In this document: piece after piece, positions 44,740 to 53,801 of the stretch
Layout: every line of letters starts with the position of its first letter
How positions within the stretch are numbered: position 1 is the first letter of the stretch
Assembly (NCBI GenBank): GCA_022826245.1
Contig: JAJDVG010000002.1
Location: 62,001 to 126,000 of the forward strand
Source of the DNA: Gammaproteobacteria bacterium
GTDB taxonomy: Bacteria; Pseudomonadota; Gammaproteobacteria; Steroidobacterales; Rariloculaceae
Reading direction: 5' to 3'
Length of the DNA: 64,000 bases
Position numbers and translations under genes: made by a program
The notes under the pieces: model-generated
Seen by the model: the letters and a program-made list of their open reading frames with translations, nothing else
Told to the model about the DNA's origin: nothing
The model's database searches: none

Positions 44740-45923
44740 TGCAGTCAATGACGCGCCGCCTTGTGTGGTCATGCTGCGCGGTGGCGCTGACCGGTATGCC
44801 CTTCTCCGGCGCCGGCGCACAGGAACCGGGCATCTTCGACGACCGGATCGTGTTCGGCCAGTCGGCGGCCTTCAGCGGAGAAGCGCAGGAACTCGGCATC
44901 AATCTGCGCCTCGGTATCGAGGCAGCGTTCGAGGAGGCGCGGGCCGGCGGCGGCGTGCACGGCCGCGTCCCGGAACTCGTCACCCTGGATGACGGCTACG
45001 AACCGGAAGCCGCCATCGTCAACACTCGCCGGTTGATCGAGGAAGACGGCGTATTCGCACTCATCGGCGCCGTCGGCACGCCCACATCCCGTTCCGCCAC
45101 TCCCGTTGCCGCCGCGGCGGGCGTGCCCTATATCGCCCCATTTACCGGCGCGGAATTCCTTCGCGATCCGCAGTGGAACAACGTCGTCAACCTTCGGGCA
45201 TCCTACTACCAGGAAGCCGAAGCGATGGTCCGCCACCTGACCGAGGATCTCGGGACCGAACGCATCGCCGTGTTCTACCAGGACGATTCCTTCGGTCAGG
45301 CCGGCTACGAGGGAGTCACGCGGGCGCTTGCCAGACGCGGTATGGAAGCCGTGGCGCTGACGGTTTTTCCGCGCAACACGAGAGCCGTCAAGACCGGTGT
45401 GCTCGAGCTGCGCAACGCGAGTCCGGAAGCGCTGGTCATGGTCGGATCCTACCAACCCGTGGCGGAAACCATTGCCTGGTCCCGGCGAATCGGTTTCGAT
45501 CCCGTGTTCCTGACCGTGTCCTTCGTCGGCAGCAACGCTCTCGCCCAGGTACTCGGTCCGGGCGGCGCCGGAGCCATCGTGACGCAGGTGGTACCGTTTC
45601 CTCTCGATGACGAGCTTCCCGTGATCCGGCAATACCGTGACGCCCTCGCCGCGCACGCGCCCGATGCAGTACCGGGATTCGTCTCCCTGGAAGGCTACCT
45701 GGCCGGCAGGCTGGCGTTGGCAGCGCTGCAAGGTGCAGGCCCCGACCTGACGCGCGCACGCTTCCTCGATGCGCTCACGACCATGGACCGGCTGGATCTC
45801 GGCGGCTTTCTCCTGTCCTTCGGCGATGACAACCAGGGATCCGACGCGGTTTACCTCACGGTCATCGACGACTCCGGGCAATACCGGGCGCTCACCAATC
45901 TGAACGAAGCAAGCGGGCCTTGA
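44739..45923 (+). CDS. Periplasmic ABC-type substrate-binding protein (LivJ-like)
   Basis: A 394-aa exported ligand-binding protein. The signal peptide ends S-G-A-G-A-Q; the family's I-V-F-G-Q-S-A-A-F-S-G start, a long lobe with Y-I-A-P-F-T-G-A-E-F, and A-V-F-Y-Q-D-D-S-F-G-Q are typical of LivJ/UrtA-type proteins. There are no transporter permease or ATPase genes in the cluster; instead the next gene, 10 bp downstream, is a histidine kinase with a periplasmic domain. I infer that it presents a ligand to that kinase. The start is the ATG at 44739, with GGAGAG upstream. Confidence 0.93.
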   Translation: MQSMTRRLVWSCCAVALTGMPFSGAGAQEPGIFDDRIVFGQSAAFSGEAQELGINLRLGIEAAFEEARAGGGVHGRVPELVTLDDGYEPEAAIVNTRRLIEEDGVFALIGAVGTPTSRSATPVAAAAGVPYIAPFTGAEFLRDPQWNNVVNLRASYYQEAEAMVRHLTEDLGTERIAVFYQDDSFGQAGYEGVTRALARRGMEAVALTVFPRNTRAVKTGVLELRNASPEALVMVGSYQPVAETIAWSRRIGFDPVFLTVSFVGSNALAQVLGPGGAGAIVTQVVPFPLDDELPVIRQYRDALAAHAPDAVPGFVSLEGYLAGRLALAALQGAGPDLTRARFLDALTTMDRLDLGGFLLSFGDDNQGSDAVYLTVIDDSGQYRALTNLNEASGP

Positions 45924-45933
45924 CGCACCGCCA

Positions 45934-48123
45934 ATGAAGAACTGGCTCACGCGCATCGTCTCGGCCAGCAACCGCATCTCGGTGCGGCTGTACATCGGCA
46001 TCGGCGGCGCCATCGCACTGACCATGACCACGAGCCTCATCGCCTGGTTTTCGTTCATCCGGGTCGGCGACACGCAGGACCGCATCAACGAGTACGTTCC
46101 GGAGATGGTCACCGATTTCCTGCTCGCCCAGCAGAACAACTCGCTGTCCGCCGCGGCGTCAAGGCTGACCGCGGCCGTCTCGCGCGAGGATTTCGCACGT
46201 GTCAGCGACGAGATCGCCGGGGAACTGGCGCTGTTCGAGGAACGTCTGAACGAGCTGACGCTGCAGGACGACACCGAGGGCGGCGTCAACGACATCCGTT
46301 CCGGGGCGGAGGCCCTGATCGACAACATTCAGGCCATCGAGAGTTCCGTCGCGGAGCGTTTCACGCTCGGCGAGCGCAGCGAGAACCTGTACGCGGAACT
46401 CGCCGCACTGCAACAGTTGCTCGAACGACAGCTTGCCGAGGCAACCGACGATCAGTTCTTCTACACCGTCACCGGATTCCGCGAAATCGACGCGCCGCCG
46501 GTGGACGAAGGAGTTCATTTCACCGAACCGGAGCTGCATCGTTTTCGCTATCTCATGGAACTCGATTTTGCGAGCACGCTCGGCGCGCAGATTCTTGCCG
46601 CAGTCTCGAATACCTCCGATCCGAGCCAACTTGAGCCATTGAGGGAGCGTTTCGAAGCGGCCGCGGCAACGATCGACCGGAACCTCCGGAACATCGGCGG
46701 GGAAGCTGCGCTCCCCGCCGAACTCATGGCCGACTTCGACCGGCTCGTCGAGATGGGCAGCGGCGCGGACGGGAGTTTCGCCCTGCGCTCGCAGGAGCTC
46801 ATCCTGGCGGAACGGCAGGAAGAGTTGCTGACGACGAATCGCGCACTGGCCGACGAGCTCGGCGTGTTGATCGAGGGCAACGTGAGTGCGGCGCGGGCCC
46901 GTTCTCTCGGAGCCACGCTCGAAGCGACCGAAACGACCGACGGCGCGCAGAACGTGCTGCTCTGGATCAACATACTCGCGATCGCCGGAGGCATAGCGAT
47001 CGCGTGGCTCTACGTCGGTACGCTCGTCGAACGCATCAAGTGGCTGTCGCAGCGGATGCGGCGCATGGCTGCCGGAGAACTCAAGGCCAAGGTCGAGATG
47101 AGCGGCCGAGACGAAGTTGCCGAAATGGCGGCAGCGCTCGAAGTGTTTCGCCACAACTCTCTCGAAGCGCAGCGCCTGAATCTCGTCGAAAAACTTGCCG
47201 AGGAACTGCGCGGCAAGAACGAGGAACTCGAGAAGGTTCTGGGAGAACTCAGGCAGGCTCAGGATCAGATCGTCATGCGCGAGAAGCTTGCGGCGCTCGG
47301 AGAGTTGACAGCCGGCGTTGCGCACGAGATCAAGAATCCGCTCAATTTTGTCAAGAATTTCGCGGAAGGCTCCGTGGAAATCATCGACGAGTTGAAAGAG
47401 GTTCTTGCTGAAACCGGAGAAGAATTGACGGACGAGCAACGCGAATTGCTGCTCGAGATTGGCGGGGATCTCGACGAGAACCTGTCAACCATTCTTCGCA
47501 ACAGCGAACGCGCCAACCGCATCGTGCAGGACATGCTCAGCATGGGGCGGGGATCCGGCGAATGGGGGCGTGCCGACATGAACACGCTGCTGACCGAGAA
47601 TGCCAATCTTGCCTACCATGCCGTCCGGGCCAACGATCCCAACTTCGTGCTGACCATCAAGGAGGACCTGGATCCCGACGCCGGCCAGATCGAAGCCATT
47701 CCGCACGACCTGGGCAGGGTATTCCTCAACATGGTCACGAACGCCTGCCACGCCACGGATGCGAAGCGCAAGCAAATCGAGGCGGAAACCGGAACGAGCA
47801 TTCAGCCCGGCAGCGGCGGCTACGAGCCCGAACTCACGCTCGGCACGCGCCGCGAATCGGACACCATGATCGTGACCGTCCGCGACAACGGCTCGGGCAT
47901 GCCGGCTGAAGTCGTCGAAAAGATTTTCAATCCCTTCTTTACGACCAAGCCGCCTGACAAGGGCACCGGTCTCGGGCTGTCGCTCTCCAACGACATCATC
48001 CGTGAACACGGCGGCACGATCACGGTCGCGACCGAAGACGGCGAATACACGGAGATGAGAGTCGAACTTCCGCTCGAGTCCAGACTGGCGGCGCAGACGG
48101 AAGACTCCGAGCAAGACGCGTAG
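45934..48123 (+). CDS. Sensor histidine kinase with large periplasmic domain
   Basis: A 729-aa inner-membrane kinase. TM1 lies near residues 20-42, a helical periplasmic region spans about 45-345, TM2 about 345-368, a HAMP domain ends near 420, then a coiled coil, the HisKA phosphoacceptor His464 in G-V-A-H-E-I-K-N-P-L-N, and a catalytic domain with N-A-C-H-A, D-N-G-S-G-M-P and G-L-G-L-S-L-S. The long helical sensor resembles TorS, which binds a periplasmic receptor protein, and fits the upstream substrate-binding protein. The receiver phosphatase at 43.1 kb is the natural target. Confidence 0.95.
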   Translation: MKNWLTRIVSASNRISVRLYIGIGGAIALTMTTSLIAWFSFIRVGDTQDRINEYVPEMVTDFLLAQQNNSLSAAASRLTAAVSREDFARVSDEIAGELALFEERLNELTLQDDTEGGVNDIRSGAEALIDNIQAIESSVAERFTLGERSENLYAELAALQQLLERQLAEATDDQFFYTVTGFREIDAPPVDEGVHFTEPELHRFRYLMELDFASTLGAQILAAVSNTSDPSQLEPLRERFEAAAATIDRNLRNIGGEAALPAELMADFDRLVEMGSGADGSFALRSQELILAERQEELLTTNRALADELGVLIEGNVSAARARSLGATLEATETTDGAQNVLLWINILAIAGGIAIAWLYVGTLVERIKWLSQRMRRMAAGELKAKVEMSGRDEVAEMAAALEVFRHNSLEAQRLNLVEKLAEELRGKNEELEKVLGELRQAQDQIVMREKLAALGELTAGVAHEIKNPLNFVKNFAEGSVEIIDELKEVLAETGEELTDEQRELLLEIGGDLDENLSTILRNSERANRIVQDMLSMGRGSGEWGRADMNTLLTENANLAYHAVRANDPNFVLTIKEDLDPDAGQIEAIPHDLGRVFLNMVTNACHATDAKRKQIEAETGTSIQPGSGGYEPELTLGTRRESDTMIVTVRDNGSGMPAEVVEKIFNPFFTTKPPDKGTGLGLSLSNDIIREHGGTITVATEDGEYTEMRVELPLESRLAAQTEDSEQDA

Positions 48124-48129
48124 CCTTCG

Positions 48130-48158
48130 AATGCGGCGCAGAACCGCGCTGCCGCATT
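48130..48158. terminator. Hairpin between convergent kinase and STAS genes
   Basis: An 8-bp perfect stem AATGCGGC/GCCGCATT encloses a 13-base loop, beginning six bases past the kinase stop. No U-tract follows. A shared terminator is likely but not certain. Confidence 0.4.
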
Positions 48159-48202
48159 GCCGCATCGCCGCCTGCGTGGACGGCACGCGGCCCGACCGGG
48201 TT

Positions 48203-48535
48203 TCAGCCGATCGCTGCCCGCGCGTTCTCCGGCGACTCGTGAACCTTGATGACCTTGTCGAAGCCGCTGATTTCGAAGACTTCCCGGATCGGGTCGGACA
48301 GCGAGCAAATGGCGAAGCCCGCGTTGCGCTGTTCGAGTACCTTGGCAAGCATCAGCAAGACGCGCAGGCCCGCGCTGCTGATATAGGCAAGTCGCTCCAT
48401 ATCCATGATGACCGCAGTGTCGTCGTCGGCGATCGCCGCCTTGACGTCACTGTGAAAGTCGTTCGCGTTGGAGCCATCGATACGGCCTTGCACTTTCACG
48501 GAAAGTACGCCTCCGTCTCGTTCGGTTTCGATCAT
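48203..48535 (-). CDS. STAS-domain anti-sigma factor antagonist
   Basis: A 110-aa RsbV/SpoIIAA-like protein. The phosphorylatable serine lies in Y-I-S-S-A-G-L-R-V-L-L (Ser53/Ser54). The G-R-I-D-G-S-N-A-N start and the last helix are typical. It would be phosphorylated by the RsbW-like kinase and reset by the PP2C protein at 43.1 kb, completing the partner switch. It converges on the kinase gene and is transcribed separately, so its dose can be set apart from the rest. Start ATG at 48535 with GGAG upstream. Confidence 0.94.
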   Translation of the reverse strand: MIETERDGGVLSVKVQGRIDGSNANDFHSDVKAAIADDDTAVIMDMERLAYISSAGLRVLLMLAKVLEQRNAGFAICSLSDPIREVFEISGFDKVIKVHESPENARAAIG

Positions 48536-48790
48536 GAATGTCTCCTTGCCACGATCAGCCGCTCATGCGGTTCTGCCCGCTACCGGCTGCCTGCGCCGGC
48601 ATTGACCGGGGTCACGCGCGGTAGCGAGGCGTTAGTTTACGCCATAACGGACGAAACGTGCACCGTATTCTTTACACTCGTGAAAGTCGGGCTGTGTGTC
48701 CGACCCGATGATGGCTGCGCGCTGCGGCAAGCCGTACGGGCATTCGCGTTTTCTGGTACTTTCCCCGTCAGTCGGGAGTAATAGCGACAA

Positions 48791-49186
48791 GTGGGCGATA
48801 TGGCAAGAGCAAATGCGTGGGTCGTGCTCGCAAGCGGAGCACTGCTGAGCGCGGCGGCGCCCGCTCAGGAGGGCTACCCGCTTGACGGCACCTGGCGCGG
48901 AAGTTTCGGTCCGGATGCCGGTGAGCGCACGCCCGTGGTCATCATCATGAAGTGGGACGGCGAACGCATCAACGGCATGATCAATCCCGGCCCCCGCTCG
49001 ATCGACTTCACGCTCGCTGAACTCGATCCCGGTAGCTGGACCGTGCGCATCGAAGCGCAACCCGCGGAAGCCGAAGGGATCGTTATCGAAGGTACGCTGC
49101 AGGAAATCGGTTCGTACAACCGATTCATCGACGGTGTCTGGCGCCAGGGCGGCACGGAATCGAGCTTCCGGCTCACGCGCGAATAG
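48791..49186 (+). CDS. Small secreted beta-rich hypothetical protein
   Basis: A 131-aa exported protein of unknown function. Signal peptide (L-A-S-G-A-L-L-S-A-A-A-P-A-Q), then L-D-G-T-W-R-G-S-F-G-P and alternating strands ending with G-V-W-R-Q-G-G-T-E-S-S-F-R-L-T-R, a small barrel like a lipocalin or calycin. GTG at 48791 and ATG at 48800 are both possible; GGGAG is nearer the GTG. It precedes the large-family gene at 49.3 kb on the same strand. The 255-bp gap upstream, shared with the STAS gene, shows no promoter I can support. Confidence 0.75.
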   Translation: MGDMARANAWVVLASGALLSAAAPAQEGYPLDGTWRGSFGPDAGERTPVVIIMKWDGERINGMINPGPRSIDFTLAELDPGSWTVRIEAQPAEAEGIVIEGTLQEIGSYNRFIDGVWRQGGTESSFRLTRE

Positions 49187-49278
49187 CCGGCAGGACCGAC
49201 ACGACCGACCCGATGACCGACGCCATATGCACCCGGCACGAGACGCTTGTGGCGGCGACGACGCGCAGCGGTCGGCGC

Positions 49279-50112
49279 ATGATGGCGTTGCGCGAGGTTG
49301 TGAAACGCCGCGCAGCGGGAACGACGTTGCTGGCTGCTCTGGCCCTCGCGGCCTGCGACCCCCGGCCGTCGTCATCCGCCCTCGGGAGTTCCGACGGTAT
49401 ATCGCCCCCGGAGACGGCGGTCCGGGCGACACCCAGATACGACGACGGACTGGTGCGCTTCGATCGCGTTCCCGGCGAAAAGGGCTACTGGGCTCAGGCA
49501 AGCGCGAGTTCGCTGGTCGAGACGGGCGTCGACGTGCCCATGAACGACATCGGCCTGCTCGACGACCTGGCGGATGCCCCCCGGGTCGCACCGTTCAGGC
49601 CATGGGCGCTTGCGCTCTACGAGCACCGGCAAGGGAACGGGCTCGCGGACGATCCCACGCAGTTCTGTCTGCCGCCGGCCGGACCTCGTCATCTGCATGC
49701 GCCCGGTGGATTTCGGATCATCCAGGACCGGAATTTCGATCGCGTCTACCTGATGTTCGGGGGCGGCAACCGCAACTGGCGCGTGATCTTTCTCGATGGC
49801 CGCGAGCCTCCCGATCCCGAAGAGGTCGTCGGAACCTACTACGGCTACTCGTCGGGCCACTGGGACGGCGACACGCTCATCGTCGAATCGAGCGGTTTCA
49901 ACGCGCGGTTCTGGTTTTCCAACGGCGGTCTGCCCCACACCGAAGCGCTGCACCTGACGGAGCGCTTCTCGCGCCCCGACCATCACACGCTCCGATACGA
50001 AGTCACCATCGACGATCCATACACCTATACACGGCCCTGGAGCGCCGAGTGGACCGTCTCATGGGTCGAAGGGGGCGTAATTCCCGAGCAGTTTTGTGAA
50101 GACCGTCGCTGA
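49279..50112 (+). CDS. Lipoprotein member of the WDGDTLV family
   Basis: A 277-aa protein of unknown function. From the ATG at 49279 the N-terminus is R-E-V-V-K-R-R followed by L-A-A-L-A-L-A-A-C, a lipobox with Cys26 and an Asp at +2, so this relative is probably membrane-tethered rather than free. An ATG at 49213 would add 22 residues and spoil the signal. Family order: mid cysteine in Q-F-C-L-P-P-A-G-P-R, R-I-I-Q-D, the core G-H-W-D-G-D-T-L-I-V-E-S, H-T-E-A-L-H-L-T-E-R, and C-terminal cysteine in E-Q-F-C-E-D-R. It starts a group with a DUF6152 gene and a third relative. Confidence 0.86.
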   Translation: MMALREVVKRRAAGTTLLAALALAACDPRPSSSALGSSDGISPPETAVRATPRYDDGLVRFDRVPGEKGYWAQASASSLVETGVDVPMNDIGLLDDLADAPRVAPFRPWALALYEHRQGNGLADDPTQFCLPPAGPRHLHAPGGFRIIQDRNFDRVYLMFGGGNRNWRVIFLDGREPPDPEEVVGTYYGYSSGHWDGDTLIVESSGFNARFWFSNGGLPHTEALHLTERFSRPDHHTLRYEVTIDDPYTYTRPWSAEWTVSWVEGGVIPEQFCEDRR

Positions 50113-50228
50113 GGAGTTCGATGGTATGCCCATGCCGCTGTTCTTCCCGCTTCACCGGCACTTCCCGAAGTCCGCTCCGCAGAGGGCCGCATATGTCACA
50201 ATGCGGTTTTCCGAGAGGTAAGCCGGCA

Positions 50229-50663
50229 ATGGCGACCAACATCGCTCCATGGATTGCGCGGCTGGCGGGTCTGCTGCTGGCAGTATCGCTGCCCGTCCAG
50301 GCGCACCATTCGTTCCGCTCGCAGTACGATGCCGACCAGCCCGTGACGTTCACCGGAATCGTCACGAAGGTCGACTGGATGAATCCGCATGTCTACTTCT
50401 ACATCGACGTGGAAGACGAGGAAACCGGCGCGCTCGAGAACTGGGGATTCGAAATGGGACCGCCGCACATGCTTCAACAGCGCGGCTGGAAGCGAAATTC
50501 CATGCAGATCGGCGACGAAGTCGAAGTTCACGGAACGCGGGCTCGCGACGGCAGCACGACGGCAAATGCGCGCCGGGTCACGTTGACGTCGACCGGGCAG
50601 ATACTCGGTGCGGCGTCAAGCGAAGGGCAGACGATTACATCGGGGGAACAATCGGCCAACTGA
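50229..50663 (+). CDS. DUF6152-like small secreted protein
   Basis: A 144-aa exported protein. The signal peptide ends L-P-V-Q-A and the mature chain would begin H-H-S-F-R-S-Q-Y-D. Family pattern is complete: G-I-V-T-K-V-D-W, M-N-P-H (His at mature residue 29), F-Y-I-D-V, L-Q-Q-R-G-W-K-R-N-S, G-D-E-V-E-V-H-G, R-A-R-D-G-S. ATG at 50229 with GAGAGG twelve bases upstream. It is sandwiched between two large-family genes on the same strand. Confidence 0.88.
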   Translation: MATNIAPWIARLAGLLLAVSLPVQAHHSFRSQYDADQPVTFTGIVTKVDWMNPHVYFYIDVEDEETGALENWGFEMGPPHMLQQRGWKRNSMQIGDEVEVHGTRARDGSTTANARRVTLTSTGQILGAASSEGQTITSGEQSAN

Positions 50664-50679
50664 GCGGGAACGAATCGAG

Positions 50680-51522
50680 GTGACACGACAGGCTCATCAT
50701 TCACTCACGATGGTCGCGCTGGTCGCGGCGGCCGCGATGGTCGCGCTCGCGGCGGAGCAGACCGCAGCCCAGCAGTCCGAACCGGACACGGCCCGCCCCG
50801 CGCCGCGCTGGCCCGACGGCCGTATCAGCTTCACCGGGCCGGACGGCGAGATCGGCAACTGGGGCGGCCCGCCGACGAGCACGCTCGCCAACCACTACCG
50901 CGAGGGCGCGCTCGGTGATTCCGGCGTCAATCTCGAGACGAATCTCGATGCGGAGGACGTGCCGTTTCAACCGTGGGCTCGCGAGGCCTACGAATACCGG
51001 CAGGCCACCTTCACGAAGGACGATCCGCATACGCGCTGCAAGCCGTCCGGCGGCGCGCGACTGTTCCACACGCCCTATGGGTTCGAAATACTCGACCTCG
51101 GCGACGAAATCATCTTCGTCACCGTCGGCGCGCCGCATTCATGGCGCGTCGTGCACATGGACCGGACCGAGCATCCCGCCGATCTCGAACCATCCTGGTA
51201 CGGCCACTCCATCGGCCGCTGGGAGGACGACACGCTCGTGATCGACACGATCGGTTTCAACGACAGGTTCTGGATTTCGCGCGGCGGATTTCCGCACACG
51301 ACCGAGCTGCACACGATAGAACGCATCTCGCGGCCCGATTTCAACCGCCTGCGTTACGAGATCACGATCGACGATCCGGGCGCCTACACCGACACCTGGT
51401 CCGGCGGCTGGTATATCCCGTGGATAGCGGGCAACGAACCGTTCGACTACCTGTGTCAGGAGAACAACCTCGATGCCGCGCGCATGGTCGGCCCGGATCT
51501 CGACGACGAGTCAGGCGACTGA
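50680..51522 (+). CDS. Large secreted WDGDTLV-family protein
   Basis: A 280-aa exported protein of unknown function. I start at the GTG at 50680, 16 bp after the DUF6152 stop, giving a signal peptide ending T-A-A-Q-Q; an ATG at 50710 is the alternative. Family order: mid cysteine in T-R-C-K-P-S-G-G-A-R, the core G-R-W-E-D-D-T-L-V-I-D-T, H-T-T-E-L-H-T-I-E-R, I-T-I-D-D-P-G-A-Y-T, and the C-terminal cysteine in D-Y-L-C-Q-E-N-N. It is close to the 53.0-kb relative, suggesting a recent duplication around 50-54 kb. An MFS transporter gene follows after 49 bp. Confidence 0.87.
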   Translation: MTRQAHHSLTMVALVAAAAMVALAAEQTAAQQSEPDTARPAPRWPDGRISFTGPDGEIGNWGGPPTSTLANHYREGALGDSGVNLETNLDAEDVPFQPWAREAYEYRQATFTKDDPHTRCKPSGGARLFHTPYGFEILDLGDEIIFVTVGAPHSWRVVHMDRTEHPADLEPSWYGHSIGRWEDDTLVIDTIGFNDRFWISRGGFPHTTELHTIERISRPDFNRLRYEITIDDPGAYTDTWSGGWYIPWIAGNEPFDYLCQENNLDAARMVGPDLDDESGD

Positions 51523-51571
51523 AGACGGCGCTTGAGCGAAGCGGCTGACCGAATCCCGAGGGGAAACCGCA

Positions 51572-52843
51572 ATGAGCACTGCAAGACAGGAAATCGCCCA
51601 CAACTGGCCCTTGATGGTCGTCGCATTTCTGCTCGTGTTCTTCGCCTTCGGAGTGCCGACCTACTCGCTGCCGTTCATGTACGGCGCAGCCATGGACGAA
51701 TTCGGCTGGTCGAACGCCCAGGTCAATCTCCTGTCCACGGCGAAGTTCCTGATCGGCGCGGTCGCCGCGCTCGGCATGGGCATCCTCGTCGACAGGATGG
51801 GCGGACGCTGGACGGTGCTCATCGGCGCCGCATCCGGCGGCGTTGCGATGGCGCTCTTCCTCTTCGCGACCAACCTCCCCGTCTACTACCTCGCCGGCGC
51901 CATGCTCGGTTTCTCCGCGTCTTCGATCGTCGCGGCCATGAAGGTCATCGTCGCGCGCCTCTTCGCCGTCAACCAGGGTCTGGCGATGGGCATCGTGCTG
52001 ACCGCCACGAGCTTCGGCGGCGTCGTAATGCCCTGGGTCTGGCCCGTCATGCTCGAGGTCATGAACTGGCGCTACATCATCGCCATGCTGAGCCTCGGTT
52101 CGTTCCTGGTCGCAGTGCCGGCGTGGCTGATCTTCATGGCGACGAGCGCACGCATGCGGGAAGTCGTGAGCGCGCCGTCAGCAGCGCAAAGCGGCACGAC
52201 GATCTGGCAGCACTTCCGCTCGATCAGCCGCGAGCGCGCTTTCTGGCTGATCGCGACCGGGATATTTCTCGTTTCGGCCGTCGATCAGGCGCTGATGCAG
52301 AACTACGTGAACTTCCTGCGCGTCGACAAGGGTATGGACCTGCGCGGCACGATCTCCTGGGCCGGCAGCCTGCTCGCGATCATCGGCGTCGCGGCCAAAG
52401 TCGGTTCGGGCTGGTTCTTCGACCGCTTCTCGATCCGCGGCATCGCGTTCTTCTACTTTCTGCTCGCGATTTCGATCTTCCTCGGACTGCCCGTGGCCGG
52501 AGTCGGCACGCTGCTCGCGTTCATCATCGTGCGCGGCGTCGCCCACGGCGGAATGATCGTCGACGTGCCGATCCTGACCCGGCACTACTTCGGCATGGAG
52601 CGCATCGGGATGACGATGGGGATCATGGCCGTCTGCGTCAATCTCGGCTTCGCTGCCGGTCCGCCCATCTTCGGCTGGCTCGCCGACACCTACGGCAACT
52701 TCAGCGTGGGGATGATCGTTTACGGTTCGATCGCTGCCGTCGCGACATTGACGCTGTTGCCGATCAAGCCGCGCTACTGGGTTTCCCCTGCCGAGCGCCG
52801 CGAGGGCAAGCTGCCGCCGGCGATGCAGCCCGCCGCGGGTTAG
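51572..52843 (+). CDS. MFS transporter (monocarboxylate/oxalate-type)
   Basis: A 423-aa, 12-helix inner-membrane transporter. The loop 2-3 motif G-I-L-V-D-R-M-G-G-R-W-T and the repeat G-W-F-F-D-R-F-S in the second half mark the major facilitator superfamily; the overall pattern resembles the OFA (oxalate/formate and monocarboxylate) branch. Start ATG with AGGGGAAA upstream. It lies directly behind the large-family gene and may import or export a small acid released by the exported enzymes; substrate unknown. The palindromic repeat copy 2 lies after its stop. Confidence 0.92.
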   Translation: MSTARQEIAHNWPLMVVAFLLVFFAFGVPTYSLPFMYGAAMDEFGWSNAQVNLLSTAKFLIGAVAALGMGILVDRMGGRWTVLIGAASGGVAMALFLFATNLPVYYLAGAMLGFSASSIVAAMKVIVARLFAVNQGLAMGIVLTATSFGGVVMPWVWPVMLEVMNWRYIIAMLSLGSFLVAVPAWLIFMATSARMREVVSAPSAAQSGTTIWQHFRSISRERAFWLIATGIFLVSAVDQALMQNYVNFLRVDKGMDLRGTISWAGSLLAIIGVAAKVGSGWFFDRFSIRGIAFFYFLLAISIFLGLPVAGVGTLLAFIIVRGVAHGGMIVDVPILTRHYFGMERIGMTMGIMAVCVNLGFAAGPPIFGWLADTYGNFSVGMIVYGSIAAVATLTLLPIKPRYWVSPAERREGKLPPAMQPAAG

Positions 52844-52887
52844 CGCGGAAAGCTCGCCGCAGGGATGCGGGGAGTCGCACTACCGAT

Positions 52888-52957
52888 CGCTTGAGACACG
52901 CGGTGAATACGTCCCTGTACGCTCCGCGCGCATCCTTGCGCGCGAGGGTCTCAAGCG
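52888..52957. repeat. Palindromic repeat element, copy 2
   Basis: Seventy bases with the same layout as the inner part of the 25.4-kb element: a 10-bp outer stem CGCTTGAGAC/GTCTCAAGCG, the G-T-G-A-A-T-A-C / C-C-C-T-G-T-A strip, and a 7-bp CGCGCGC/GCGCGCG inner hairpin. One base pair of the outer stem changes from A-T in copy 1 to G-C here on both arms. The longer outer arms of copy 1 are not conserved. It lies in the 200-bp gap between the MFS gene and the 53.0-kb gene. Confidence 0.75.
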
Positions 52958-53042
52958 AGTGCTTGTACGGCTACCCTTGACGTTCACGCGAGTGCGTGTG
53001 AAGGACAGCGCTTGCGCTACGGCAGGCGCGGCTCGCAGTCGG

Positions 53043-53801
53043 CTACTGTCCGACCAGGTGGGCCGGATCGAGGTTGTTGTCCTGGCAGAAGTACTCGATG
53101 AACTCGTCGTTCGGATTCCATCGCTTCGTCCAGCTCGTGCTCCACGGTTCGTGGTAGGCGAGCGGGTCGTCGATCGTGATCTCGTAGCGCAGCGTCATGA
53201 GATCCGGCCGTGAGATGCGTTCCACGAGGTGCAGCGCCTCGGTATGCGGGTAACCTTCGCGGTGGATCCAGAAGCGCTCGTTGAAGCCGACCGTGTCGAT
53301 CACGAGCGTATCGCCGTCCCAGCGTCCGACCGAGTGACCGAAATAGCTCGGATTCAGGAAATCGCCTTCCGGATGCGGCCGGCCGTCCATGTAGACTTCG
53401 CGCCAGGGCCTCGTCGAGCCGCCCGAAAGAATGTAGATGCGTTGGATCGACGGCGCTTGCACGATCTGCAGACCGAACGGAACGGCCATCTGCCTCGGCC
53501 CGCCCGGCGGCGCGCAGCGCGCGTGCGGATCGTCCTTCGCGAGCGTGCTCTTGCGGTGCTCGTAAAGCGCGCGCGCCCAGGGTCTGAAAGGAATCTCGTC
53601 GGGCGGCGGATAGTCGGCGCCGCCGACCAGGGGTCCCGAACCGCCTTCCCAGTAGCCCTTGCCGTCTGCGAGCGGCCCGAAGTTCGGCGTTCCGTCCGGC
53701 AGCCTCGGGGTTTGCGCTGCAGCATTGTCCTGCGCAAGCACCGGCCCCGCTGTGAGCAGCAGTGCCGCCGTGAACGCGGCAGCGCGACGACTTGCCGCCA
53801 T
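53043..53801 (-). CDS. Large secreted WDGDTLV-family protein
   Basis: A 252-aa exported protein of unknown function. Signal peptide ends P-V-L-A-Q. It opens with L-P-D-G-T-P-N-F-G-P and has the mid cysteine in A-R-C-A-P-P-G-G-P-R-Q-M, the core G-R-W-D-G-D-T-L-V-I-D-T, H-T-E-A-L-H-L-V-E-R, I-T-I-D-D-P-L-A-Y, and the C-terminal cysteine in E-Y-F-C-Q-D-N-N. Its ATG shares bases with the stop of the DUF6152 gene (TAATG), so the two are co-translated, the tightest link of the two families in the window. Confidence 0.89.
   Translation of the reverse strand: MAASRRAAAFTAALLLTAGPVLAQDNAAAQTPRLPDGTPNFGPLADGKGYWEGGSGPLVGGADYPPPDEIPFRPWARALYEHRKSTLAKDDPHARCAPPGGPRQMAVPFGLQIVQAPSIQRIYILSGGSTRPWREVYMDGRPHPEGDFLNPSYFGHSVGRWDGDTLVIDTVGFNERFWIHREGYPHTEALHLVERISRPDLMTLRYEITIDDPLAYHEPWSTSWTKRWNPNDEFIEYFCQDNNLDPAHLVGQ

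Noticed and set aside
48535-48791. A promoter in the divergent gap between the STAS and 48.8-kb genes
   Set aside because: TTGACC occurs near 48603 but no acceptable -10 follows at the right distance; not listed.
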